A program made the translations under genes and the position numbers. Of a stretch of DNA of 43,752 bases, positions 26,726-35,672 are shown piece after piece; position 1 is the stretch's first letter, and every line of letters starts with the position of its first letter. Below the pieces are notes generated by a model. It saw nothing but the letters and a program-made list of their open reading frames with translations, did no database searches and had not been told where the DNA came from. This DNA comes from Crocinitomix sp. (GTDB taxonomy: Bacteria > Bacteroidota > Bacteroidia > Flavobacteriales_D > Crocinitomicaceae), in NCBI GenBank assembly GCA_023263555.1, contig JALQVX010000029.1:1-43752 (forward strand). Reading direction: 5' to 3'.

Positions 26726-27703
26726 CTACTTGTTTTTCGTAGAGGTAAAGAGCCCCTTAATCCAACTGCAAAATCGGTTAAAAAAGTGCGGTTTTGTAGG
26801 CGTATCGTTGTCTTGGTTGACTTCTTCTTCGGATGTAAAAGGAAGAGGTTCCGATACAGCAAGATAAACGGCGTCAACAACCGCTGATATTTTATCTAAA
26901 TCTAATGTTTCTAAGGTATCTGTTGGTTCATGATAATTGGGGTTTCTATATTTGGCTGTATCATTAATCATAACAGCAGGAAAATCAAAAAGCCAATAAT
27001 TCCTATGATCAGAAAGTCCCGCTAAGCCGTCGGCTGATGGAAAACTTATTGGTACTGTCTTAACTTCTTTTTGACGATTCATTTGGGTGTAAATAGCGCT
27101 ATTGAATGTGTCGAATTTATTCAGTCCTACAAGTCCAATAAAGTTGCCCACGTGCGGCAAATTCGCAGTGAATTCTGCCTTAGGATACTGCTGAGAATTG
27201 GAACGGTCATCAAAATACCCTATCATATCTAAACAAATCATTCCAATCACTGGAATGTCTTGATCTGCAAGAGATTTCGCGTGAATATAACTGCCCATGT
27301 TTTTAGTGCCAAAATGTGGCGGTTCTTCAAGGCAATAACTAACAAAATCTATTCCATAGGGCAAGTTTGGTTTTTCTGTAGCAATTCGTTTCGCAAGCGT
27401 CAATAAACCTGCAACGCCACTGCCATTGTCGTCCGCTCCCGGCTGATTTGAAAAAACATCATAATGAGCACCAATGATAAGTCGTTGCTTCAAATGTGGG
27501 TTGTATTTTGCAATAACATTGGTATAGTCAAACTTTCCAACCTCCCATTTTTGATCAATAACGTCGTAATTTTCTAGTTTAAAGCTCGTCCGAATATAGT
27601 CTGCTGCAATAGCCAATGATTCACGATTTATCCAATTTCTAGGAGGATCGATTTGAGTTAAAAAGGTGAGATGTTCATTTAGTTGTTGTTTTATATCTGC
27701 CAT
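26726..27703 (-). CDS. M28 family zinc peptidase
   Basis: IIGAHYDVFSNQPGADDNGSGVAGLLTLAK, CLEEPPHFGTKNMGSYIHAK, MICLDMIGYFDD, SDHRNYWLFDFPAVMINDTAKYRNPNYHEPTDTLETLD. Confidence 0.93.
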   Translation of the reverse strand: MADIKQQLNEHLTFLTQIDPPRNWINRESLAIAADYIRTSFKLENYDVIDQKWEVGKFDYTNVIAKYNPHLKQRLIIGAHYDVFSNQPGADDNGSGVAGLLTLAKRIATEKPNLPYGIDFVSYCLEEPPHFGTKNMGSYIHAKSLADQDIPVIGMICLDMIGYFDDRSNSQQYPKAEFTANLPHVGNFIGLVGLNKFDTFNSAIYTQMNRQKEVKTVPISFPSADGLAGLSDHRNYWLFDFPAVMINDTAKYRNPNYHEPTDTLETLDLDKISAVVDAVYLAVSEPLPFTSEEEVNQDNDTPTKPHFFNRFCSWIKGLFTSTKNK

Positions 27704-27978
27704 AGTTTTGAGGTTTTCTAAAGAATCGATTAGATGAATTTAATATTTTTTTTGGTGAAGAGGTGACCTTTTAAAAATCTTGACATAAAGAAGTGATATA
27801 AGCAAAAAGTCAAGTGGACTCTCAAGGCGGGAGAAGCTTGATTCTAATTGGATCGCACAGGGGCCGGTGGGCGTGCGTGAAGGTTAACAATTGATAAGGG
27901 GAAATAGGAAAGAAGTGATTAAAAAAGTCTAACAATTACCATTTAACGACCAAACCTTTCAACCTTTCCGACTTAACC

Positions 27979-28016
27979 AAAAAAAGGGGTTCTGAATCAA
28001 TCGGAACCCCTTTTTT
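27979..28016. terminator. Rho-independent terminator (likely for the minus-strand 28034..28912 gene)
   Basis: AAAAAGGGGTTC-TGAATCAATCG-GAACCCCTTTTTT: symmetric stem with A/T tracts on both sides. Confidence 0.88.
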
Positions 28017-28033
28017 AATGCGTTTAAAAATAC

Positions 28034-28912
28034 TTATTTCACGATAATTTTGTCATTTTTATTATCGTAATTGACATGATAGACTCCCGGCTTGAGGTTC
28101 GAATAGTCTACTGTCGCATTATATCCTTTTTTGACGATATTACCATAAGCATCAAAAATTTCATATTTCGTTTTTGTATTGACCCCATCCAATAAAAATG
28201 AAATCGTTTTTTCCTCTTTTGAAACAGATAATTTGGCCGTACCAATCAAGGTGGATTTAAATGTGATGGATTGAGATGTACGTTTTTTACTTGTATTATC
28301 TATTTGTGAAACGCGAATAGTATTCTCGCCAGAGTGAGGAACGACATTGAATGTATACACATTCAAACCGGACGTGCCAACTCCATTCACCTCACCAATA
28401 ACAACCCATTTATTCCATTTATATTGTTCGACAAGGAAGTTGAGCTTTCCTGATTCTTCAGTTGTCGACCACGTGAGAACACCCGATTCTGTGCAGGCTA
28501 TTTCTTGAATCACAAATGTGCTTTTAGGTCGCAAGGCCTCTGGATTTAAAATTTTGGCACGACAACCAGGTTCATGTTCAAAAAGAAGAACAACGTCGTC
28601 ACCGATTTTCATATTGTATTCGCCTAAATCAATTTGAAAGGCACTGGCATGAACATCTACAGGAATCACCTCACTGTTTAACGTAATGCGATTGATGCAA
28701 TATCCAAATCCATCTTCGTCAATTGGATTTTGGACGTAGATACTTTTCCCTTGAAATTGACCCTCTATCGAAAAGTCTGCGAAAGAAGTGTAAGAGGTTC
28801 CAAGGAGCACGGCAAAACAAATCATTGCCGGGTTTGCCGAGCTATTTTTTATTCTATTTTTGACTTTAAACATAAACATAGAGCGTGTAATATAAGTCGT
28901 TATATTACACAA
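28034..28912 (-). CDS. Secreted protein with T9SS type A-like C-terminal domain, unknown function
   Basis: Signal-like PAMICFAVLLGTSYTSFA; C-terminus KLSVSKEEKTISFLLDGVNTKTKYEIFDAYGNIVKKGYNATVDYSNLKPGVYHVNYDNKNDKIIVK. The real start is probably the internal Met at ~28873/28879. Confidence 0.7.
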   Translation of the reverse strand: MCNITTYITRSMFMFKVKNRIKNSSANPAMICFAVLLGTSYTSFADFSIEGQFQGKSIYVQNPIDEDGFGYCINRITLNSEVIPVDVHASAFQIDLGEYNMKIGDDVVLLFEHEPGCRAKILNPEALRPKSTFVIQEIACTESGVLTWSTTEESGKLNFLVEQYKWNKWVVIGEVNGVGTSGLNVYTFNVVPHSGENTIRVSQIDNTSKKRTSQSITFKSTLIGTAKLSVSKEEKTISFLLDGVNTKTKYEIFDAYGNIVKKGYNATVDYSNLKPGVYHVNYDNKNDKIIVK

Positions 28913-28937
28913 ACATACAAATTGTGCGGCACAAAAT

Positions 28938-28976
28938 AAAAAAGCATTTGAAACTTATGTTTCAAATGCTTTTTTT
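28938..28976. terminator. Rho-independent terminator downstream of the DUF3078 gene
   Basis: AAAAAAGCATTTGAAAC-TTAT-GTTTCAAATGCTTTTTTT: perfect stem. Confidence 0.9.
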
Positions 28977-28990
28977 GATGCTTTTCATTT

Positions 28991-29977
28991 TTAGTTTTGA
29001 TCAAACTTCCAAGACAATCCAAGTCCAAAAACTTCCTTAAATTGGACACGTGGTCCACGTGAAGTTTCACCATCCGCATTGATCGTTGTTACATCAATAT
29101 CGTCGTCATAAATCAATGTAGTAGAAAGTGTAGCGGAAATGAATTTCCATAATTTAATTTCAACCAAGTTTTCCCAGTTAACGTCAATTCTAGATGGATT
29201 GTGCAAGTAATTGGTGAACAAATCTAGCCTTGTGGTATAGTTGATATTTGGTGCTAATTTTGTTTTGTATTGCATACGCACGTATCCCCCTAATTCTCCA
29301 CGAAATTGTCTACCTGATGTGTAAAGACCAGAAATAGGATCGATTGATGAAGGTGTAACTCCGAAAGATCCTGCATTCGCCAAAATGGTGTCATTAACAA
29401 AAGTAAGCTTCGTTGTCAGAGGAGCAATGAACATGCTAAATTTCGGATTTGGTTTGTAATCCATTCCTATCGCACCTAATAAATAACCTGGTGCCATAAA
29501 TCCTGAAATTTCTGTCACGTCATCTATTGCATAGTCATAACCTGCAGTTGTTTGCGTTCGGAAGTTTACTAATCCAGCATAATACCAATGTTCTGAAGCG
29601 CGTTTACCATATTTAGAAGTGATGTCTAAACGGTCATCTGTTTTGATCCATTTTTCGCCAGTTGAACTAAACAACTGCTCGCTTTGACGTAAAATTCCGT
29701 ATCCAAAATCAAGTGAGTTTTCCCACGTCATGGAGCCCTTTTTCAAATTCGCATACAAGCCAAATAGACTGTTTATAGAAATTGAATTCTGTCCACCGGC
29801 AACCCAATTTGTTAAACTTACTTGCGAACCGTTTAACGCAAAATAACCGCCCTTTTTCCATCCATCAAGGGTGTCTTTGCTCTCTTTTTTTACGTCAGCT
29901 TCTAATTCCGTTACTTGTGAATAAGACATAGTTGTCACTAAGCCCATTCCAAGGACTGTCAGAAAAATCTTTTTCAT
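28991..29977 (-). CDS. DUF3078 domain-containing outer-membrane-like protein
   Basis: DGWKKGGYFALNGSQVSLTNWVAGGQNSISINSLFGLYANLKKGSMTWENSLDFGYGILRQ.., typical DUF3078; beta-barrel pattern. Confidence 0.88.
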   Translation of the reverse strand: MKKIFLTVLGMGLVTTMSYSQVTELEADVKKESKDTLDGWKKGGYFALNGSQVSLTNWVAGGQNSISINSLFGLYANLKKGSMTWENSLDFGYGILRQSEQLFSSTGEKWIKTDDRLDITSKYGKRASEHWYYAGLVNFRTQTTAGYDYAIDDVTEISGFMAPGYLLGAIGMDYKPNPKFSMFIAPLTTKLTFVNDTILANAGSFGVTPSSIDPISGLYTSGRQFRGELGGYVRMQYKTKLAPNINYTTRLDLFTNYLHNPSRIDVNWENLVEIKLWKFISATLSTTLIYDDDIDVTTINADGETSRGPRVQFKEVFGLGLSWKFDQN

Positions 29978-29996
29978 GCTTTTTTGTTTATGTATT

Positions 29997-30428
29997 CTAT
30001 TTGTTTTTTAGTAAGTCGCGGATTTCTCCTAACAATACTTCTTCTTTTGACGGTGCTGGAGGAGCAGCTGGAGCTTCTTCTTTTTTCTTTTTCATTTTGT
30101 TCATGGCTTTTACAATCATAAACAATACAAATCCTACAATCACGAGATTGATGAGTGCGTTGATCCATTTACCATACATAATTGCATTTTCAGCAACACC
30201 TGGTGTAATTACAGTCCCATCTTCAGCAAGAACTTCGAGTACAGGATCAGATAAGGTTATTTTTAACTCAGCGAAATCCATCCCGCCCGTAAAATGGCCA
30301 ACAATTGGCATCATAATATCCGCAACAAATCCACTTACAACAAGTCCTGCAGCTCCTGCCAAAAGTACGGCTATAGCTAGGTCGACCACATTGCCGGTCA
30401 TTATAAATGCTTTAAATTCTTTTAACAT
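29997..30428 (-). CDS. mscL: Large-conductance mechanosensitive channel
   Basis: MLKEFKAFIMTGNVVDLAIAVLLAGAAGLVVSGFVADIMMPIVGHFTGGMDFAELKITL..NALINLVIVGFVLFMIVKAMNKM..LLGEIRDLLKNK. Confidence 0.96.
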   Translation of the reverse strand: MLKEFKAFIMTGNVVDLAIAVLLAGAAGLVVSGFVADIMMPIVGHFTGGMDFAELKITLSDPVLEVLAEDGTVITPGVAENAIMYGKWINALINLVIVGFVLFMIVKAMNKMKKKKEEAPAAPPAPSKEEVLLGEIRDLLKNK

Positions 30429-30622
30429 AATCGTTAGTTAAAAAAGGTTTAGGGGGCAAATGTAAATAAATTAAAGAATACAATTCTACACTTTATCGTT
30501 GAGTTGTTTGATGCCGTCGACAAAAGGATATTATTTTAGGATTTTCAAGATAAAATTAAGATTATCCAGCAAAACAAATTTTGAAAACAAAAAAGCAGTA
30601 TTTTTAGCTTCCAAGGCAATTG

Positions 30623-32500
30623 ATGAAGGAAACCGATTTCATAACGCAGAACAAAAAAAAGTGGGCACGATTCGAGAAATTAGCTTCGAATAAAAACAAC
30701 GATCCTGATGAAGTTTCTGAATTGTTTACGGAAATCACTGAGGATCTTTCTTATGCCCGTACATTTTATCCACGACGATCAGTTAGGGTTTATCTCAATC
30801 AACTTTCGCAGGGTGTTTTCACAAGTTTATATCGTCAACGCAAACAGCCTTTAGGTAATTTGTTCAAGTTTTGGGCAGAAACCATTCCTTTAGAAGTTTA
30901 TCGAGCTCGACGAAATATGTTGACAGCTTTTATTTTTTTCGTCTTGGCAGCTTTGGTTGGCATAATTTCTCAGCATTTTGATCCTGAATTCGTGAAAATT
31001 GTCATGCCGGATTATTATGTAACTATGACGGAGGAGAATATCAGAAACGGAGATCCTATGGGTGTCTATGGAGACTCGCCTCAAGTTTCAATGTTTTTTC
31101 AAATTACAATCAATAATATTCGTGTCGCCTTTTTTGCTTTTGTTGGCGGCATTCTATTCACGCTAGGCACCTACTGGGTATTGCTGCAAAACGGAATCAT
31201 GTTGGGTACGTTTCAGTGGTGGTTTAAAGCAAAGGGCTTATTGTTTACTACATTTTTGACCATTTGGATTCACGGTGCCTTTGAAATATCTGCCATAGTT
31301 ATTGCTGGCGCGGCTGGACTTACAGTAGGGAATGGAATTATTTTTCCGGGTTCATATACGCGCGTTCAATCTCTTGTTTTCGCCGCGAAAAGGGGTCTCG
31401 TCATTATGCTGAGTTTAATTCCCTTTTTCATTATGGCTGGAACATTGGAGAGTTTTGTGACGCGGCATTATTTAACCATGCCTTCTGCTGTTAAATTGCT
31501 CATTATATTTGTCTCTTTTGCTATTATCATTGCCTACTACGTGATCTTACCTTTTGTTGTAGCCAAAAAGTTTCCGGAAAAAATTGAAGTGAGAGAAATA
31601 CCCCGTTTTATTCCAAAGCGTGAAATGATTTGGCATAAGATCCGTAAACCAAGCGAAATTTTCACAGATACTTTTACACTTTTTATAGAGGCTGTATCGC
31701 CACTCTCACGCATCTTTTTTAATCTCATTTTCCCCTTAATGGTAGTAATGATCGCCGTGATTTTTTCACTTGAATGGGGCCGATTTAATTTTAATATGAC
31801 CTGGTACGCTTCTTTTGGTGTGCTTTTCGGCACAGGTAATTATTTTGCTTGGTATAAGTTGTTAGGTTGGTGCATACCTTTTGCCATGCTAATCGCAGCA
31901 TCATATTATGTTATACACAATAGAACAAAAGAGGAAGGTCTAATTGCTGGCTATTTTAAATTTTTGTCAAAGTATATTATTTGGCTCTATTTGTATGCGT
32001 TAGTCATTTATACCATATTCTTGTTTTCTCCTGGATTTATTTTATTCTTAGGCTTATTTATTGGTCCGTTTTTTAACAGTATTCCTTCTATTATAATCAT
32101 GGATAATGTGAATTTTTTCAAGGCACTTGGAAAGTGTTTTGATCTGGGTAAAGGGGGGTATGGAGATTTGCTTCTTTCATTTATCTCTTCAATTTGTATT
32201 GTAACGCTCTTCTTTTTTTTACTTCACAACCCTTTTGAATTGGGCTTAATGATGATTTTAGATGATTTTTTAAAGCAAACCTTAAATACCGTAACGAATG
32301 ATTACAGTTCAATTATTCAACTTGTCCATGCCGTGATTTATATGCTTTATTTCTTTTTTGCTATTTCCATTATTATGATTTCGTTTGCATTGAGTCACTA
32401 TGCTTCAATTGAGCGAAAAACGGCTAAAGGATTGTATGAGCGCCTAGAAAATTTTGGTAGACGTAATCGTAGTTTTGAAACAGAAATTGATTTTGAATAA
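30623..32500 (+). CDS. Stage II sporulation protein M (SpoIIM)-like domain fused to a second polytopic membrane module
   Basis: N-terminal half KKWARFEKLASNKNNDPDEVSELFTEITEDLSYARTFYP..NNIRVAFFAFVGGILFTLGTYWVLLQNGIMLG..IHGAFEISAIVIAGAAGLTVG is SpoIIM-like. The C-terminal ~300 aa are additional TM helices. Confidence 0.8.
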   Translation: MKETDFITQNKKKWARFEKLASNKNNDPDEVSELFTEITEDLSYARTFYPRRSVRVYLNQLSQGVFTSLYRQRKQPLGNLFKFWAETIPLEVYRARRNMLTAFIFFVLAALVGIISQHFDPEFVKIVMPDYYVTMTEENIRNGDPMGVYGDSPQVSMFFQITINNIRVAFFAFVGGILFTLGTYWVLLQNGIMLGTFQWWFKAKGLLFTTFLTIWIHGAFEISAIVIAGAAGLTVGNGIIFPGSYTRVQSLVFAAKRGLVIMLSLIPFFIMAGTLESFVTRHYLTMPSAVKLLIIFVSFAIIIAYYVILPFVVAKKFPEKIEVREIPRFIPKREMIWHKIRKPSEIFTDTFTLFIEAVSPLSRIFFNLIFPLMVVMIAVIFSLEWGRFNFNMTWYASFGVLFGTGNYFAWYKLLGWCIPFAMLIAASYYVIHNRTKEEGLIAGYFKFLSKYIIWLYLYALVIYTIFLFSPGFILFLGLFIGPFFNSIPSIIIMDNVNFFKALGKCFDLGKGGYGDLLLSFISSICIVTLFFFLLHNPFELGLMMILDDFLKQTLNTVTNDYSSIIQLVHAVIYMLYFFFAISIIMISFALSHYASIERKTAKGLYERLENFGRRNRSFETEIDFE

Positions 32501-33278
32501 ATTTTTAGGCATAGCGCTTTTAATGCTTACTTCCTTGGTTTACGGCCAATCGGATGATTTATACGACCATGGCTTAAATGAAGGTAAATGGGAGGACTTG
32601 AGAGATGGCGTTCGTTATGAAGGGAAAGATGGTGGGTCTGGACGAAGGTGGACTTACGAATCGGATCAAGAGTATAATAATGATCGCTTACAAAAAGGGG
32701 AGTCGATTGACGATCGTGAAGGGGGAGATGGAGATGGAGAAGCAGAGCCACAATCACAACCAAGATCATCTTCCTCGTCTTCAATTCCAAGGGTGCGACC
32801 TAATCTTAGTGTTTTTCAAGGTTTGGGGGTTATTGGGTACATCATTATTGGTTTGTTTGCGATCGGTTTAATTTGGCTGATTTATCAACTCTTTTTAAAT
32901 GCCGAATCGAAAGGAAAGAAGATTGATCGGGCTGCGATTGCTTTAGAAGACGTAAATCCAACTGAAATTCCGCTTACGGAATTAGAACGATTACTGAAAG
33001 AAGCACTCGACAATCAAGATTATCGGGGTGCGGTAAGGATTTATTTTATCTTTATTGTGCGTGATCTCGCTCAAAAGAAATGGATTGAATGGCAAAAGGA
33101 GAAAACCAATTTCCACTATTTGACGGAAATGGTTGGAAAGACAGATTATGACGACTTCAATACGTCCGTTTCGTATTTTGAAATTATTTGGTACGGTGAG
33201 CGTGAATTGGATCAATCGAAATTTGAGCAAATTCAACCAGTTTTCACACGGTTTATGAAAAAGTTGGGTGTAAAATAG
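32493..33278 (+). CDS. DUF4129-type membrane protein
   Basis: Signal-like LNKFLGIALLMLTSLVYGQ (TTG start overlapping the upstream stop), one TM, then LERLLKEALDNQDYRGAVRIYFIFIVRDLAQKKWIEWQKEKTNFHYL. The ORF track start at 32454 lies inside the upstream gene. Confidence 0.75.
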   Translation: MNKFLGIALLMLTSLVYGQSDDLYDHGLNEGKWEDLRDGVRYEGKDGGSGRRWTYESDQEYNNDRLQKGESIDDREGGDGDGEAEPQSQPRSSSSSSIPRVRPNLSVFQGLGVIGYIIIGLFAIGLIWLIYQLFLNAESKGKKIDRAAIALEDVNPTEIPLTELERLLKEALDNQDYRGAVRIYFIFIVRDLAQKKWIEWQKEKTNFHYLTEMVGKTDYDDFNTSVSYFEIIWYGERELDQSKFEQIQPVFTRFMKKLGVK

Positions 33279-34547
33279 ATGGGTAAATCGGGGAAAATAG
33301 CAATTCTTGGTGGTGCCGTCCTGTTATTGGTGGCACTGCTCTATTTTTTTGGGTTTAAAAAATCAGAAACCGAAATTATTGATGATTGGTACCTGTCCTA
33401 TAATCCCGAAAGTAAGGAACCTTATGGCACCTATGCCTTAAAGGAATTATTGGATACCACTGGATTGTTTGGGAATTTCCTTCAACTTAATGAAAAGTTA
33501 GAAGAGAATCTTGAAGACGATCCTGAGATCAATGATATTTACTTTTTTGTTGGGGGTAAAAATTATCTTTCTGATTCGTCTGCCAATCATTTAATGGACT
33601 TTGTAAGTAAGGGGAATACGGCATTTATTTCAACTGAAGATTTCCCCCCAGCACTCATAGAAAAGATTACCAATTATGAGGATAAGCTTATTGATGAATA
33701 TGAGTGGGATTCTACTCAATATTTGAAATTTGAACATCCTAATTTGAAGGCGAAGCGCTATCAATTTGATTATATTCTCAAGAACAAGAAAGTGAAGAAA
33801 AGTTGGAAGTATTTTGATTTAGATCTCTTCCAATTGGATTATCCCGAAGACTTGACTGTGCTCGGTACGAATACAAAAAATGCCTCCAATTTTGTGCGGA
33901 TTAATTACGGGGAAGGACAATTGTTTTTACATAGCATTCCCTACTGCTTTACAAATATCGCGATTTTTAAAAGAGATGGATTTCAATATGCAGAAAACGT
34001 CTTGAAACACATTCCACCAGGGCGTGTCCAGTGGGATCGTTATAATATTGAGTACCACAGAAAAAACACAAATAGATCGGGCGATCAGCAAGGTGTAAAA
34101 CGAGAGAGTGTTTTACAGTTTATTATGGCTAATCCTCCACTCCTATGGGCCTTCTTAATTTTATTGATTGGCGCTGTCTTATATGCCCTATTTAAAGGGA
34201 AAAGGATGCAGAAAATTGTTCCAGCAACCGAGGCGAAAACGAATCTGTCTTTACAATATATTAATACACTGTCTTCCCTGTATTTGCAGGAGAAGAAACA
34301 TAATAAATTAATTAAATTAAAGGAAAAAACGTTTTTAAATTTTATTGCTAATCGCTACTTTATCCACAGTCATAAGCCGGATGAGCGATTCATTCAAAAA
34401 TTAGCCGTGAAATCTCATTTCGAAGTGAAATGGTTGACAGAACTTTTTGAGCTGTTCCGCACGTTGGAAAATAAGTTTGAGGTAACAGACACGGAATTAA
34501 TTGATTTACATAAAAGAATTGAACATTTTTATAAAAATTGTAGATGA
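33279..34547 (+). CDS. DUF4350 domain-containing protein
   Basis: DDWYLSYNPESKEPYGTYALKELLDTTGLF..GNTAFISTEDFPPAL..GEGQLFLHSIPYCFTN..; TM helix FIMANPPLLWAFLILLIGAVLYALFKGKR. Confidence 0.82.
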   Translation: MGKSGKIAILGGAVLLLVALLYFFGFKKSETEIIDDWYLSYNPESKEPYGTYALKELLDTTGLFGNFLQLNEKLEENLEDDPEINDIYFFVGGKNYLSDSSANHLMDFVSKGNTAFISTEDFPPALIEKITNYEDKLIDEYEWDSTQYLKFEHPNLKAKRYQFDYILKNKKVKKSWKYFDLDLFQLDYPEDLTVLGTNTKNASNFVRINYGEGQLFLHSIPYCFTNIAIFKRDGFQYAENVLKHIPPGRVQWDRYNIEYHRKNTNRSGDQQGVKRESVLQFIMANPPLLWAFLILLIGAVLYALFKGKRMQKIVPATEAKTNLSLQYINTLSSLYLQEKKHNKLIKLKEKTFLNFIANRYFIHSHKPDERFIQKLAVKSHFEVKWLTELFELFRTLENKFEVTDTELIDLHKRIEHFYKNCR

Positions 34548-35662
34548 TGGAAGAACAAAATAATATGAATCAACCCGAAGAGACGAATCAAAACGCGAGC
34601 AACGAATCAAAAAATTCGTCTGATGGAAATGATTATGGAAGTATTTCCTTGAATAAACAGACTATTTCTCCTGCTCCAAATACGGGGGCAAATGACTTGT
34701 TTAATTCAACACTGAATCTTGGTTTTGTCAATCAAAAGGTAGCGGCCACGCGAAAGGAAATTGGGAATTTTGTCATTGGTCAACACGATATGGTGGACTT
34801 ATTGTTGATTGCTATTTTCTCAAATGGGCATGTTCTCCTTGAGGGTGTGCCTGGTGTTGCTAAAACACTCACAGCAAAAGTACTTTCCAAGACACTAGCA
34901 GTTGATTTTTCGCGGATACAATTCACGCCCGATCTTATGCCTTCGGATGTAATTGGAACGTCGGTTTACAATATGAATGGAGGTTCGTTTAGCTTTCAAA
35001 AAGGACCTGTATTTTCAAATATCGTACTCATAGATGAGATTAACCGTGCGCCGGCAAAAACGCAAGCTGCTTTGTTTGAGGTAATGGAAGAACGTCAAAT
35101 CTCATACGATTCTAAAGTGTATAAGATGGAATTTCCTTTCCTTGTTTTGGCTACGCAAAACCCGGTTGAGCAAGAAGGAACATATAATTTGCCTGAGGCG
35201 CAATTGGATCGTTTCTTGTTTAAAATTAAAATTGATTATCCTTCTTTAAATGATGAGCATGCGATTCTACAACGATACAGAGATAATATTCAATCACCTG
35301 ATTTAAGCAAAATATTAAGCGTATTCTCTGCAAGTGATTTGCAGGAAATTCAGAATTTGATTGAAAAAATTAGAATTGAAGATCAAATTTTAAAATATAT
35401 CGCGCAGATTACAAACGCAACGAGAAACCATGCCAAATTGTATTTGGGTGGGTCACCAAGAGCATCCTTATCCATGCTGAAAGCGTCGAAGTCATTTGCG
35501 GCGATAAGAGGTCGTGATTTTGTTATTCCGGATGATGTACAATTTGTTGCTCCACACGTCCTTAATCACCGTTTAATTATGACGCCTGAGGCTGAAATGG
35601 AAGGCTTGTCTATCGAAGATCTAATTAAAGAAATTGTTCACGAAATTGAAGTGCCAAGATAG
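34544..35662 (+). CDS. MoxR family AAA+ ATPase
   Basis: Walker A GVPGVAKTLTAK, Walker B VLIDEINRAPAKTQAALFEVMEER, LATQNPVEQEGTYNLPEAQLDRFLFK. Overlaps the previous gene by 4 nt (ATGA). Confidence 0.95.
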   Translation: MMEEQNNMNQPEETNQNASNESKNSSDGNDYGSISLNKQTISPAPNTGANDLFNSTLNLGFVNQKVAATRKEIGNFVIGQHDMVDLLLIAIFSNGHVLLEGVPGVAKTLTAKVLSKTLAVDFSRIQFTPDLMPSDVIGTSVYNMNGGSFSFQKGPVFSNIVLIDEINRAPAKTQAALFEVMEERQISYDSKVYKMEFPFLVLATQNPVEQEGTYNLPEAQLDRFLFKIKIDYPSLNDEHAILQRYRDNIQSPDLSKILSVFSASDLQEIQNLIEKIRIEDQILKYIAQITNATRNHAKLYLGGSPRASLSMLKASKSFAAIRGRDFVIPDDVQFVAPHVLNHRLIMTPEAEMEGLSIEDLIKEIVHEIEVPR

Positions 35663-35672
35663 GCGAGGGTAG

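Noticed and set aside
28090-28110. GGTTCGAATAG resembling a tRNA T-loop
   Set aside because: It sits inside the C-terminal coding region of 28034..28912 without a cloverleaf around it.
29932-30441. 169-aa plus-strand ORF
   Set aside because: It lies antisense to mscL with Ser/Thr/Ile-rich shadow composition. mscL on the minus strand is unambiguous.
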